Positions 34,496-43,541 are shown, numbered from the stretch's first letter. The stretch: DNA of 64,000 nucleotides from Bacteroidales bacterium (GCA_017625535.1 JAGAKR010000008.1:1-64000), one strand, 5' to 3'. The notes: generated by a model not told the origin, from the letters alone. Program-made: numbers and translations.

Positions 34496-35659
34496 TTAAG
34501 AAAACATCCTCTTTATCCTGTCAAAGAAATTCTTCTCTTCACTTGAAGGTTTTGGGGAGAATGAACTTGAGTTCTTGAGTTTCTCCATCATACCCTTCTC
34601 TTCGCTTGTGATGTTCTTAGGAATCCAAACCTGTATGTAAACCAGCAGGTCTCCTGCACCGTATCCGTTCACATCCGGAACACCTTTTCCACGGAGTCTC
34701 AACACTTTGCCGCTCTGGGTTCCCGGTTCAATCTTTATGCGGAGTTTGCCATCTACAGACGGTATCTCTGCCTGGGTTCCCATAATTGCATCCGGAACAC
34801 TTATAAAGAGCGAGTAGATGAGGTCGTTGCCGTCTCTCTGCAGTTCCTTGTCCGGCTCCTCTTCAATTACCACAAGCAGGTCTCCGTTTATGCCGCCGGC
34901 CTTGGCCGCATTTCCTTTGCCCTGCACTGTAAGCTGCATTCCTTGCGCAACACCTGCAGGTATCTTGAATGAAATCTCCTCCGAATCCTTTACCAGTCCG
35001 CTTCCGTGGCACTTGCCGCAGGCCTTTGCAATCACCTTGCCTTCACCCTTACAAACCGGACACGCACCCTGGCTCTGCATCTGTCCGAACATTGTGTTCA
35101 CCACCTGGGTAACCACACCTGTGCCGTGGCAATGCTCACAAGTCTTTATATCGGCTTCAGAAACTGCACCTTTACCGTGGCAATCGGGACACAGGACACT
35201 CTTGTTTATCTTAACCTTCTTTTCAACCCCGTGCATAACCTCCTTAAGGGAGAGTTTCACACGAATCCTTATATCGCTGCCCCTTGGGACCCTGTGGGCG
35301 CGTCCGCCACCACCAAATCCGCCAAAGCCTCCGAATCCGCCTCCAAAGTGGCCTCCAAAGATGTCTCCGAACTGGCTGAAGATGTCCTCCATAGAGAATC
35401 CGCCTCCGCCAAATCCGCCGGCTCCGGCTGCGCCGTCAACTCCTGCGTGTCCGAAACGGTCGTAGCGCTGCTTCTTGTCGGCATTGCTCAACACATCATA
35501 TGCTTCAGCCGCCTCCTTGAACTTCTCCTCGGCCTCCTTGTCACCAGGATTTTTGTCGGGATGATACTGGATGGCCTTTTTCCTGTAGGCCTTCTTTATT
35601 TCATCTGCAGAGGCATCCTTGCTTACCCCAAGGACCTCGTAATAATCTCTCTTTGCCAT
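34496..35659 (-). CDS. dnaJ: Chaperone DnaJ
   Basis: 387 aa. J domain with HPD in YHPDKNPGD (residues 33-35), a Gly/Phe-rich linker (about 75-120), four CxxCxGxG zinc motifs ([32 protein letters not shown]) and the C-terminal substrate domains. Co-chaperone of DnaK (43542). It lies 111 nt after grpE on the same strand, as a grpE-dnaJ operon. Confidence 0.97.
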   Translation of the reverse strand: MAKRDYYEVLGVSKDASADEIKKAYRKKAIQYHPDKNPGDKEAEEKFKEAAEAYDVLSNADKKQRYDRFGHAGVDGAAGAGGFGGGGFSMEDIFSQFGDIFGGHFGGGFGGFGGFGGGGRAHRVPRGSDIRIRVKLSLKEVMHGVEKKVKINKSVLCPDCHGKGAVSEADIKTCEHCHGTGVVTQVVNTMFGQMQSQGACPVCKGEGKVIAKACGKCHGSGLVKDSEEISFKIPAGVAQGMQLTVQGKGNAAKAGGINGDLLVVIEEEPDKELQRDGNDLIYSLFISVPDAIMGTQAEIPSVDGKLRIKIEPGTQSGKVLRLRGKGVPDVNGYGAGDLLVYIQVWIPKNITSEEKGMMEKLKNSSSFSPKPSSEEKNFFDRIKRMFS

Positions 35660-35770
35660 ATATTTTTCTCCTCTTCCCTACAAATTTTCTCTGCAGGGAA
35701 AACTAATTTCCTAAAATATCCGCCGGGCCTGATTCCTCCGCTGCAACTTCCTCCCCGGCACCGGTATGCC

Positions 35771-36409
35771 TTAAATTCCTACAACCACCTTGGCAAACCT
35801 TATAACCTTGCCGTTAAGGGTGTAGCCCTGCTGGGTAACATCAAAAACCTTGTTCTTCTTCTCAGGCTCCTGTACAGGGAACTGTGCAACTGCCTCGTGG
35901 AAATCTGTATCCAGTTCCTTTCCAACTGCCTCAATAGGTGCAAGCCCTTTTGATTTCAGATAGCCCATAAGTTTGTTGTAAATGAGTTCTGTACCCTCTT
36001 TTGCAGCCTTTGCGGCCTCTGTATCGGTAGATGAATTGAGCACCTGAAGAGCCCTCTCGCAGTCATCAAGTACAGGGAGGAGACCTTTTATCACATCCTC
36101 ACCTGCTGTTGAGATGAGATCCAGTTTCTCCTTTGCCACCCTGCGGCGGTAATTGTCAAACTCCGCTGCCAACCTTATATACTTGTCATTGGCCTCTGCC
36201 AATTTTGCTGTAAGCTGCTCCTCAGCTGTAGGCTGCGGCTGCTCCTGTGCAGGCTCCTCCCCTTCTGCTTCCCCTTTGTTTTCCTCTGCCGCATCCTGCT
36301 CTGAGGCTGCCTCTTCCTTAGTTACATTCTCCTGGCTGCCAGTCTCTTGAGCAGCATCCTTAACCACTTCCTCCTTGTTTATATCCTCTTGCTTTTTAGA
36401 CTTGAACAT
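35771..36409 (-). CDS. grpE: Nucleotide exchange factor GrpE
   Basis: 212 aa. An acidic, Glu/Gln-rich N-terminus (1-65) is followed by the long coiled coil (DKYIRLAAEFDNYRRRVAKE) and the C-terminal beta wing (DFHEAVAQFPV, GYTLNGKVIRFAKVVVG). It releases ADP from DnaK. It is the first gene of grpE-dnaJ. No clear promoter was seen. Confidence 0.96.
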   Translation of the reverse strand: MFKSKKQEDINKEEVVKDAAQETGSQENVTKEEAASEQDAAEENKGEAEGEEPAQEQPQPTAEEQLTAKLAEANDKYIRLAAEFDNYRRRVAKEKLDLISTAGEDVIKGLLPVLDDCERALQVLNSSTDTEAAKAAKEGTELIYNKLMGYLKSKGLAPIEAVGKELDTDFHEAVAQFPVQEPEKKNKVFDVTQQGYTLNGKVIRFAKVVVGI

Positions 36410-36496
36410 ATCTATATTGTTTTTCTTTATTCTTCAATTTATCTGTATGCCTCACTAAAGGCAAATAATCTGCCAAAACCTCTCTGCGACAAAATG

Positions 36497-37285
36497 TCAT
36501 AGTAACCCAAAATGTTGCAGTGCCTTTACAACACCTGCATCATCAACATCTGCTGTAACATAAGCAGCAGATGCCTTTACCGCATCGTTGGAGTTCCCCA
36601 TTGCAATTCCGTAAGGGACGTGCTGCAGCATTGGTATATCATTGCCGCCATCCCCGAACGCCATTGCACACTCCAGCGGAATGCCAAAATGCTCCAGCAT
36701 CTTGTCTATACCCAACTGCTTGTTCATCCCCTTAACATTCACATCTGCAAAATACTCTATCCAACGCATCCCCACACAACCCGGAAGGGTCTCCTCAATA
36801 ATCCTCTGCAGATGCGGCTCATCCACATAAATGCACAACTGATAAACATCCTCCTTAATGATCTCCTCCACAGGCCTCTCAATGGGTGGCTCAACCTCAA
36901 CCACCTTTGCCACACGTGCAACAATCTCCGCCAGATAATTCACATACATCTCATCCTTGCACATGAACGACACCGGAAAATCATCCCACTTGAGCCTCTC
37001 CACCAGAGCCTCCAGTTCATCCTGCGGCACAGTATTCTTGAAAATCACATTCTCCTTTGTGGAATCCACACACAGTGAACCATTATATGTAATATACCCG
37101 TCAAACTCAATGTCATTGAGCACCTCCACCATCTTCAGCATCCTCCCTGTAGCCACAAACACCTTTACCCCCTGTTCCCGGAGCCTCTTTATGGCATCCT
37201 TTGTCTCCTGCGGCACCTGATGTGTCTTGAAACTCACCAATGTACCGTCAATATCAAAAAATACCGCCTTAATCTTATCCTTCAT
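36497..37285 (-). CDS. Cof-type HAD phosphatase
   Basis: 262 aa. HAD motif I is FFDIDGTLVS (Asp nucleophile), motif II is in VFVATGR, and motif IV is FGDGGNDIPML. The C2B cap between motifs marks the Cof/YidA group, which hydrolyses sugar phosphates and other small phosphates. It stands alone; the substrate cannot be told. Confidence 0.92.
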   Translation of the reverse strand: MKDKIKAVFFDIDGTLVSFKTHQVPQETKDAIKRLREQGVKVFVATGRMLKMVEVLNDIEFDGYITYNGSLCVDSTKENVIFKNTVPQDELEALVERLKWDDFPVSFMCKDEMYVNYLAEIVARVAKVVEVEPPIERPVEEIIKEDVYQLCIYVDEPHLQRIIEETLPGCVGMRWIEYFADVNVKGMNKQLGIDKMLEHFGIPLECAMAFGDGGNDIPMLQHVPYGIAMGNSNDAVKASAAYVTADVDDAGVVKALQHFGLL

Positions 37286-37457
37286 CTTCCCGATAAATTT
37301 TCAATTTTACAAACGGCCGCAAAGATACTAAAAACCTGAATAAATGCCCCAAGACTGAACAATCATCCCAATCATCTCCTGCTCCTCCCATATTCCTCTC
37401 CTCTCCGGCTCCTCCCATACTCCTCGCCTTTCCCCGCCTCGCCTGCTTCTCTCCTGC

Positions 37458-37540
37458 TTTGTGCAGATAATGCCTATTCCCTGCACAAAATTCCACTTGC
37501 CTTACTATTTTGTGCAATAATCACTCTGTTTCTGCACAAA
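37458..37540. repeat. R2 element, copy 1: TTTGTGCA/TGCACAAA dyads, 51-bp period
   Basis: TTTGTGCA at 37458 and 37509 alternate with TGCACAAA at 37482 and 37533. The offsets are 24, 27 and 24 bp, identical to those in copy 2 (63163-63295). Each pair is an 8-bp inverted repeat with a 16-bp loop. Confidence 0.85.
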
Positions 37541-37632
37541 CTATGCAATCCATCCGGCTTCTGCTATGCCCAAAACACCGATATACGGCACCCCCTTCCA
37601 CCCAGCAGAGTCCCTTGTGGTGCCGGTGATGC

Positions 37633-37669
37633 AAAAAAAAGCCCCTGTGCAAAAAGCACAAGGGGCTCC
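37633..37669 (-). terminator. Terminator of fbaA
   Basis: On the minus strand AGCCCCTTGTGC pairs with GCACAGGGGCT and is followed by eight T residues. Confidence 0.85.
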
Positions 37670-37690
37670 AAATATCTGTCGGGAAGCAGA

Positions 37691-38695
37691 CTAGCACTCA
37701 AGTTTGCCGTCTGAACCAAGCACGTTGATGATTTTGTGCTTGTACATCTTCTCCATATTGTCTCTTGCAGGACCAAGGTATTTACGAGGGTCGAACTCTG
37801 CAGGTTTCTCCACAAATGTTTTGCGGATTGCAGCAGTCATAGCAAGACGTGAGTCTGAATCAATGTTGATCTTGCAAACTGCAGATTTTGCAGACTCCCT
37901 CAACCAAGGCTCAGGAATACCGATTGCAGCCTTCAAAGCACCGCCGTATTTGTTGATTGTCTCAACCTCCTCCTCTGGAACTGAAGAAGAACCGTGAAGT
38001 ACGATAGGGAAACCAGGAAGTTTCTCCTCAACAGCCTTAAGAACGTCGAATGCCAATGGAGGTGGAACCATCTTGCCGGTCTGAGGATCAATTGTACACT
38101 GCTCAGGGGTGAATTTGTATGCACCGTGAGAAGTACCAATTGAGATAGCCAATGAATCACAACCTGTACGGGTAGCAAAATCAACAACCTCCTCAGGGTT
38201 GGTGTATGTGTGGTGGTCTGAAGAAACCTCATCCTCTACACCTGCAAGAACGCCAAGTTCGCCCTCTACAGTTACATCAAACTGGTGTGCGTAATCAACA
38301 ACTTTCTTTGTAAGTGCAACGTTCTCCTCATATGGAAGGTGTGAACCGTCAATCATAACTGAAGAAAAACCTGAATCTATACAGCTCTTGCAAGTCTCAA
38401 AAGTGTCACCATGGTCCAAGTGAAGTACAATCTCAGGTTTCTCGCAACCCAACTCTTTTGCATACTCAACTGCACCCTGAGCCATATAGCGCAAAAGTGT
38501 AGCATTTGCATACTGGCGTGCACCTTTTGAAACCTGAAGGATAACTGGTGATTTTGTCTCAACGGCAGCCTTGATGATAGCCTGCATCTGCTCCATATTG
38601 TTGAAGTTGAAAGCAGGAATGGCATAACCGCCCTTAATTGCTTTGGCAAACATCTCTCTTGTATTTACCAAGCCCAACTCTTTGTAAGAAACCAT
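37691..38695 (-). CDS. fbaA: Class II fructose-bisphosphate aldolase
   Basis: 334 aa. Zinc-dependent aldolase signature YAIPAFNFNNMEQMQAI, then VLHLDHGDTF (zinc His/Asp), EGELGVLAGVED and IVLHGSSSVP. It cleaves fructose-1,6-bisphosphate in glycolysis. The promoter (38740-38770) is an exact consensus, and a terminator follows 22 nt after the gene, so it is monocistronic. Codon bias is strong, as for highly expressed genes. Confidence 0.96.
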   Translation of the reverse strand: MVSYKELGLVNTREMFAKAIKGGYAIPAFNFNNMEQMQAIIKAAVETKSPVILQVSKGARQYANATLLRYMAQGAVEYAKELGCEKPEIVLHLDHGDTFETCKSCIDSGFSSVMIDGSHLPYEENVALTKKVVDYAHQFDVTVEGELGVLAGVEDEVSSDHHTYTNPEEVVDFATRTGCDSLAISIGTSHGAYKFTPEQCTIDPQTGKMVPPPLAFDVLKAVEEKLPGFPIVLHGSSSVPEEEVETINKYGGALKAAIGIPEPWLRESAKSAVCKINIDSDSRLAMTAAIRKTFVEKPAEFDPRKYLGPARDNMEKMYKHKIINVLGSDGKLEC

Positions 38696-38739
38696 TTTAT
38701 TTCTATGTTTTTTGTTAATGAATATCTTTTTTACGGGCG

Positions 38740-38770
38740 CAAAAATAGGAAATATCTATAGAAATTCAAA
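38740..38770 (-). promoter_or_regulatory. Canonical promoter of fbaA
   Basis: Minus-strand -33 TTTG (38767-38770), 19 bp, -7 TATTTTTG (38740-38747). It lies back-to-back with the gmk -7 at 38782, so the two polymerases would compete. Confidence 0.8.
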
Positions 38771-38781
38771 AGGGACTTTAT

Positions 38782-38789
38782 TATCTTTG
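38782..38789 (+). promoter_or_regulatory. -7 element of the gmk operon
   Basis: TATCTTTG followed by CACA. The leader of about 135 nt to ATG 38931 contains R1 copy 2, so gmk mRNA would carry the two R1 hairpins. Confidence 0.6.
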
Positions 38790-38816
38790 CACACCTCCCA
38801 CCCTGCAGAAAACATT

Positions 38817-38902
38817 TTGGTCCGGGAAACCACCCATTTTCCCGAACGGAAAGCGCTGAGGCGGGAAGTTGGTTCGGGAAACCACTAAAAAACCCGGACG
38901 GA
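38817..38902. repeat. R1 element, copy 2, in the gmk leader
   Basis: Left arms GTCCGG (38820) and GTTCGG (38872) are paired with right arms CCGAAC (38842) and CCGGAC (38894). The spacing 22-30-22 is the same as in copy 1 (15501). It would be transcribed as two stem-loops before gmk. Confidence 0.8.
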
Positions 38903-38930
38903 ATTGATAATGACAAGAAATTTAACTGAT

Positions 38931-39497
38931 ATGGATAAAAAAGTAATTATATTCTCTGCACCGTCGGGAGCAGGAAAAAGTACAATTGTAAGACATCTGC
39001 TTACCAAATTCAACTGCCTGGAGTTCTCCGTTTCGGCAACTTCAAGGGCTCCGAGGGGGCAGGAGGTTGATGGAAAGGATTATTACTTTTTCAGCACCGA
39101 GGAGTTTGAGAACAAGATCCGCAAAGGTGATTTTGTTGAGTATGAGGAGGTATACAAAGGCTCATATTACGGCACACTTGTTTCCGAAGTGCAGCGCATC
39201 TGGGAGAAAGGGAACATCATCATTTTTGATATTGATGTGAAAGGCGGAGTGAATCTTAAGCGCCTTTACGGCAAGAATGCCCTTGCCGTATTCATCCAGC
39301 CGCCTTCAGTGGAGGAGTTGCGCAACAGGCTCGTAGGACGCGGCACAGATGCTCCTGAGGCTATTGAGAGGCGTGTTGCCAAGGCCGAAGAGGAACTCAC
39401 ATACGCAGACAAGTTTGATGTGGTACTCATAAATGACCAGTTGGAGGAGGCACTTGCCACCGCAGAAAAGATTGTTGGGGAGTTTGCAGCAAGGTAA
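38931..39497 (+). CDS. gmk: Guanylate kinase
   Basis: 188 aa from ATG 38931 (MDKKVIIFSAPSGAGKST); ATG 38910 and a TTG further up are weaker. The P-loop is SAPSGAGKST; GMP-binding residues are in SATSRAPRGQEVDGKDYYF and YEEVYKGSYYGT. It phosphorylates GMP. It is followed 3 nt later by the ArsC-NadD fusion; gmk-nadD adjacency is common in Bacteroidetes. Confidence 0.96.
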   Translation: MDKKVIIFSAPSGAGKSTIVRHLLTKFNCLEFSVSATSRAPRGQEVDGKDYYFFSTEEFENKIRKGDFVEYEEVYKGSYYGTLVSEVQRIWEKGNIIIFDIDVKGGVNLKRLYGKNALAVFIQPPSVEELRNRLVGRGTDAPEAIERRVAKAEEELTYADKFDVVLINDQLEEALATAEKIVGEFAAR

Positions 39498-39500
39498 AAT

Positions 39501-40535
39501 ATGAGAATCCTTATCCTTTGTACCGGCAACAGTTGCCGCAGCCAGATGGCCCACGGCTTCCTGCAGTCATTCAGCCCTGCGCTGAAAGTTTACTCCGCCG
39601 GAACCAGACCTGCCGCCCAGGTGAACCCCACCGCTGTAAAGGTAATGCTGGAGGCAGGTATTGACATTTCCAGCCACAAGCCGCACAACGTGGAGGAATA
39701 TCTTGGACAGGAGTGGGATTATGTGATTACCGTCTGCGGAGGGGCAAATGAGAGTTGCCCGGCATTTATAGGCAAAGTGAAGCACAGGCTGCACATAGGA
39801 TTTGAAGACCCTTCAGAGGCAACCGGCTCACCGGAGTTCATTTTGGGCGAATTCCGCCGCATAAGGGATGAAATAAAGGAGAGGTTTCTGGAATTTTACC
39901 GCATAGATATAAAGAGGCTCACAGTATTGTACTTCGGCAGTTTCAATCCGTTCCATATAGGACACGCCTCAGTGGCAAAACACGTGGCCGCCCTCCCTTG
40001 GGTGGAGGAACTGTGGTTTGTACTCAGCCCCAAGAACCCCGTAAAGGAGAGCAACACCCTGCAGGATGCAAACCTCAGATGGGATGACCTGCAGAGAGTG
40101 GTTGCGAGGCTCAACAGGGAATGCCAAATTACTGAGGATCAAAAGGACACAGGTTTGAATCCTGTCGGGGTCACGCCAGCCACAAAAATTATCGGGAAGA
40201 AAACAAAATTCTCAGCCTGTGACATTGAGTTCCACCTGGAGCCGCCTCTGTATACATACAATACCCTGGAGAGGCTTTCAAATGATTTTCCCGACAGAAA
40301 CTTTGCCCTCCTTATGGGCGGGGACAATATAAACATCCTGCACAGATGGTACAGGGGGGAAGAGATAATGGCAAAATACCCCGTACTTGTATATCCCCGT
40401 GAGGGGGTGGATACCCCGGCCCTGTGCAAGGAAAAGGGGGCAATATACATTGATGCCCCACAGGTGGATGTCTCATCAACCCAAATCCGCAACTTGCAGC
40501 AGCAGGGTGAGGATGTTTCACACTTGAGATACTGA
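39501..40535 (+). CDS. nadD: Fusion of thioredoxin-type arsenate reductase and NadD, with a tRNA-derived insert
   Basis: 344 aa in one frame. Residues 1-138 are an LMW-phosphatase-fold arsenate reductase: CTGNSCRS (Cys7, Arg13) plus the redox pair Cys79/Cys86 in TVCGGANESC, spaced as in thioredoxin-coupled ArsC. Residues 140-344 are nicotinate-nucleotide adenylyltransferase (YFGSFNPFHIGHASV, SPKNPVK, MGGDNINILHRWY, VDVSSTQIR), which makes NaAD in NAD synthesis. Between RVVARLNRECQ and CDIEFHLE about 25 extra residues (from ITEDQKDTGLNPVGVTPATK) are present; their DNA (40136-40173) matches the 3-prime half of tRNA-Arg at 36 of 38 positions. Coupled to gmk (3-nt gap) and the acyltransferase (2 nt). 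Confidence 0.9.
   Translation: MRILILCTGNSCRSQMAHGFLQSFSPALKVYSAGTRPAAQVNPTAVKVMLEAGIDISSHKPHNVEEYLGQEWDYVITVCGGANESCPAFIGKVKHRLHIGFEDPSEATGSPEFILGEFRRIRDEIKERFLEFYRIDIKRLTVLYFGSFNPFHIGHASVAKHVAALPWVEELWFVLSPKNPVKESNTLQDANLRWDDLQRVVARLNRECQITEDQKDTGLNPVGVTPATKIIGKKTKFSACDIEFHLEPPLYTYNTLERLSNDFPDRNFALLMGGDNINILHRWYRGEEIMAKYPVLVYPREGVDTPALCKEKGAIYIDAPQVDVSSTQIRNLQQQGEDVSHLRY
40136..40173 (+). repeat. tRNA-Arg 3-prime segment embedded in nadD
   Basis: 38 nt identical to the 3-prime half of tRNA-Arg(ACG) (30892-30929, inverted) except TT replaced by AC. It starts in the 3-prime anticodon stem (GGATCAAA) and ends at the discriminator base (GGGGTCA). It is read in frame as residues 212-224 of the fusion protein. 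Confidence 0.85.
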
Positions 40536-40537
40536 CA

Positions 40538-41656
40538 ATGAATTCAAAACCGCATTTCAACATTCTTGACGGGCTCCGAGGAGCGGCTGCCCTTATGGTA
40601 GTATGGTACCACGTATTTGAAGGATTCGCCTTTGCAGAAGGCTCTGCCATAACCACATTCAACCACGGATACCTGGGGGTTGACTTCTTCTTTATGCTGT
40701 CGGGATTTGTAATAAGTTATGCTTACGATGACCGCTGGGGCAAAGGGCTCAGCACCTGGGACTTCTTCAAGAGAAGGCTCATCCGCCTCCACCCTATGGT
40801 GGTGCTGGGTGCCGTTATAGGGACAATCTCTTTCCTCATTGGGGGAAGCCTCAGATGGGACGGGGCAGAGACATCCCTCGGATGGGTTATGGTTGCAATG
40901 CTAATGGGGATGCTCCTGCTCCCTGCCTGGCCGGGTGCCGGATATGATGTAAGGGGCAACGGGGAAATGTACTCACTCAACGGCCCAACCTGGTCGCTCT
41001 TTTTTGAATACATAGGTAATATAATGTATGCCCTGTTCCTTAGAAGACTGTCGGGAAGAGGACTGGCAATTATGGAAATCCTGCTGTGCGGTGCAATGGT
41101 TTCATTTGCAGTTACTGATGTATCGGGTTACGGGATGATTGGGGTTGGGTGGACCCTGGATACAGTAAACTTTTTGGGTGGATTTATAAGGATGATGTTC
41201 CCGTTCACAATGGGAATGGTTCTGCGCCGCGAGTTCAAACCCCTGAAAGTAAGGGGAATCTTCTGGATTGCAATTGCCCTGCTCTTTGCCCTCTTCTCTG
41301 TACCTTACGTTCCGGCCTGCGGGAATATCTGCATGAACGGAGTATATGAGATGTTCTGTATAATAGTCTTCTTCCCTATTATCATCTGGCTTGGAGCCTC
41401 AGGCGCCACAACCGACAAAATCTCCACCGGCATATGCAAATTCCTTGGAGAAATCTCCTACCCTCTCTACGTTGTCCACTACCCGATAATGTACCTCTTC
41501 TACCAATGGCTCATTAAAAACGAGTCATACACCCTTGGCAGCTGCTGGCCAATTGTGCTGGGGGTAATTGCCACAAGCCTTCTTCTGGCCTGGTGCTCAA
41601 TGAAATTCTGGGAAACCCCGGTAAGGAAGTGGCTTGGGGAGAAATTTGGGAAGTAA
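40538..41656 (+). CDS. Acyltransferase family 3 membrane protein
   Basis: 372 aa with about ten membrane segments. NILDGLRGAAALMVVWYHVF is the family start; the active His lies in WYH, and FFMLSGFVISYAYDDRW, RRLIRLHPM and SYPLYVVHYPIMYLF are further motifs. Such enzymes acetylate surface or exported sugars. It starts 2 nt after nadD and is therefore cotranscribed with gmk-nadD. Confidence 0.9.
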   Translation: MNSKPHFNILDGLRGAAALMVVWYHVFEGFAFAEGSAITTFNHGYLGVDFFFMLSGFVISYAYDDRWGKGLSTWDFFKRRLIRLHPMVVLGAVIGTISFLIGGSLRWDGAETSLGWVMVAMLMGMLLLPAWPGAGYDVRGNGEMYSLNGPTWSLFFEYIGNIMYALFLRRLSGRGLAIMEILLCGAMVSFAVTDVSGYGMIGVGWTLDTVNFLGGFIRMMFPFTMGMVLRREFKPLKVRGIFWIAIALLFALFSVPYVPACGNICMNGVYEMFCIIVFFPIIIWLGASGATTDKISTGICKFLGEISYPLYVVHYPIMYLFYQWLIKNESYTLGSCWPIVLGVIATSLLLAWCSMKFWETPVRKWLGEKFGK

Positions 41657-41668
41657 ATATTCCGTCAA

Positions 41669-42406
41669 CTACAAGCAACTCTTCATCACCGGACAGAATG
41701 GCGGGGCAACAATTTCCATCTCTTCTTTGCGGACAGGGTGGATGAACCTTACGTGGCGGGAGTGGAGGGAGATGCTGCCGTCGGGGTTGGAGCGTGGGGC
41801 GCCGTATTTGAGGTCACCTTTTATTACGCACCCTATTGCAGAGAGCTGGGCCCTTATCTGGTGGTGGCGGCCGGTGAAGAGTTCAACTTCCAGGAGGAAG
41901 TACCGTTCTGTGGCGGTAAGGAATTTATAGCGCAAGCGGGCCTCTTTTGCCCCCTGTTTTGGGGTGAGGCTGGTGTAGGTCTTGTTCTGTTTTTCGTTTC
42001 TGGTTAGATAGTGTGTGAGGAGTTTTTCATCCTCTTTGGGGCGGTTGCATACAACTGCCCAGTATGTCTTGTGCATCTGGCCTGTGCGGAATGCTTCGTT
42101 CAGGCGTCCAAGGGCTTTGGAGGTCTTGGCAAAGATTACGGCTCCGCTTACAGGGCGGTCGAGACGGTGCACCACACCCATAAATACGGCACCGGGCTTG
42201 TGGTCCCTCTGGGCCACAAAAGCCTTTAGGGTTGTGCTCAGGCACTCGTCCTCGGTTTTGTCTGCCTGCACAATCTCTCCGGAGCGTTTATTGAAAACAA
42301 GCAGGTGGTTATCCTCATAGAGGATCCTGCCTGCTATATCATTGAATTCCTGTTGTCCCATTGTACGGTACACAGGTGAAGTCTGACCCATTTCCTGCAC
42401 TGCCAT
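41669..42406 (-). CDS. RluA-family pseudouridine synthase
   Basis: 245 aa. VVHRLDRPVSGAVIFAKTSK carries the catalytic Asp (HRLD), with AVVCNRPKEDEKLLTHYL and VELFTGRHHQIRAQL downstream. No S4 domain is present, so it resembles the short RluA/RluC branch. It modifies rRNA or tRNA uridines; the site cannot be told. It converges with the acyltransferase gene. Confidence 0.9.
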   Translation of the reverse strand: MAVQEMGQTSPVYRTMGQQEFNDIAGRILYEDNHLLVFNKRSGEIVQADKTEDECLSTTLKAFVAQRDHKPGAVFMGVVHRLDRPVSGAVIFAKTSKALGRLNEAFRTGQMHKTYWAVVCNRPKEDEKLLTHYLTRNEKQNKTYTSLTPKQGAKEARLRYKFLTATERYFLLEVELFTGRHHQIRAQLSAIGCVIKGDLKYGAPRSNPDGSISLHSRHVRFIHPVRKEEMEIVAPPFCPVMKSCL

Positions 42407-42462
42407 ATTATCAGTATTGGTTTTCTTCTTCCCGATAAATTGTCGGGAGGAAAATTCTGCGT

Positions 42463-43278
42463 TTAATATGCCTCCCTCTCATTAGGGAAGTCGCAGTTCT
42501 TTACATCTGCCACATAGTTGCGGATAGCATTGAGCGACTCTTCGTGAAGGTTTGCATACCTACGTAAAAACCGCGGAGAGAAGGAATTGTTCAATCCAAG
42601 CATATCGTGCATCACCAGAACCTGGCCGTCGCTATGAGGGCCGGCACCAATTCCTATTGTAGGAATCTTCACTGCCTCAGAGACTTTCTTTGCCAATGCC
42701 GCAGGAATCTTCTCCAATACTATGGCAAAACAGCCGGCCTTTTCAAGTGCTATTGCATCCTCTATGAGTTTGTTGGCCTCTGCCTCCTCTTTTGCCCTTA
42801 CGGCGTAAGTTCCGAACTTGTGGATTGACTGCGGTGTAAGTCCCAGGTGTCCCATTACCGGAATTCCTGTAGAGAGGATACGCTCAACACTCTCCATAAT
42901 CTCGCTTCCGCCTTCAAGTTTCACTGCATCAACCTCAGACTCCTTCATAATTCTGATGGCGCTCCTTACAGCCTCTTTAGGGTTTCCCTGGTATGTACCG
43001 AACGGCATGTCACAAACTACCAGCGGGTTCTTTACTGCACGCATCACACTCTGTGCGTGGTAAATCATCTGGTCTATGGTAATAGGCAGTGTTGTCTCGT
43101 GTCCTGCCATTACGTTTGCAGCTGAATCTCCCACAAGAATAATGTCAATTCCCGCCTGGTCAACTATTCCGGCAAAAGTATAATCGTATGCGGTGAGCAT
43201 TGCAATCTTCTCACCTCTTACTTTCATTTCCAAGAGTTTATGGGTAGTGATCACCCTCTGTTTTCCCTCTACTGACAT
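42463..43278 (-). CDS. panB: 3-methyl-2-oxobutanoate hydroxymethyltransferase
   Basis: 271 aa from ATG 43278 ([20 protein letters not shown]); 75 upstream in-frame codons run through the R3 repeats and lack homology. Motifs: [34 protein letters not shown] (metal Asp), [15 protein letters not shown] and [12 protein letters not shown]. First step of pantothenate synthesis. It is divergent from dnaK. Confidence 0.96.
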   Translation of the reverse strand: MSVEGKQRVITTHKLLEMKVRGEKIAMLTAYDYTFAGIVDQAGIDIILVGDSAANVMAGHETTLPITIDQMIYHAQSVMRAVKNPLVVCDMPFGTYQGNPKEAVRSAIRIMKESEVDAVKLEGGSEIMESVERILSTGIPVMGHLGLTPQSIHKFGTYAVRAKEEAEANKLIEDAIALEKAGCFAIVLEKIPAALAKKVSEAVKIPTIGIGAGPHSDGQVLVMHDMLGLNNSFSPRFLRRYANLHEESLNAIRNYVADVKNCDFPNEREAY

Positions 43279-43342
43279 AATGTTATTTTTTAGAGTTAAA
43301 TCAATCTGCAAAGCAACTGAAAAAAAACAATAAAAGCAAAAA

Positions 43343-43411
43343 GTCGTGACACGACTACAGTTACAGTCGTGACACGACTGCAATGTCACCCGTGACACGA
43401 TTGTAGTGACA
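43343..43411. repeat. R3 element between panB and dnaK: three 23-bp units
   Basis: The palindrome GTCGTGACACGAC occurs at 43343 and 43366 and as a degenerate copy at 43389, exactly 23 bp apart. The units match those inside the M23 gene (34303-34371). They lie 131 bp before dnaK and 65 bp before panB. A regulatory role is possible, but the second copy sits inside a gene. A single degenerate copy (GTGACACGAAC) also follows the esterase gene near 52016. Confidence 0.8.
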
Positions 43412-43541
43412 AAGTGGCAGAGATTTCCGTTTGGCACAAAGTTGGCTTTAAAGAGAAGTGTCCGCGGCAGGGTGTAAATCTGTCGGGAAGAACTTGAAAA
43501 CATAGAAAACGAAAAAATATAAAATTTAAGGAGAAAGAATT

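Larger units (their letters stand above)
37286..37690. other. Gene-free region before fbaA with R2 repeats
   Basis: About 400 bp. It contains a pyrimidine-rich stretch (37360-37460), R2 copy 1 (37458-37540) and the fbaA terminator (37633-37669). An 80-codon frame (37275-37517, minus) made mostly by the pyrimidine tract is not credible. Confidence 0.6.

Noticed and set aside
37275-37517. 80-codon minus-strand frame before fbaA
   Set aside because: Made by a pyrimidine-rich tract and R2; composition (repeated MGGAG) is not protein-like.
37458-37540. CRISPR array from regularly spaced repeats (R1-R4)
   Set aside because: Repeats are only 8-15 bp, alternate in orientation and have spacers of 8-20 bp; no cas genes are present.
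43279-43503. N-terminal extension of panB by 75 codons
   Set aside because: The extension runs through the R3 repeats and has no PanB similarity; ATG 43278 gives the normal length.
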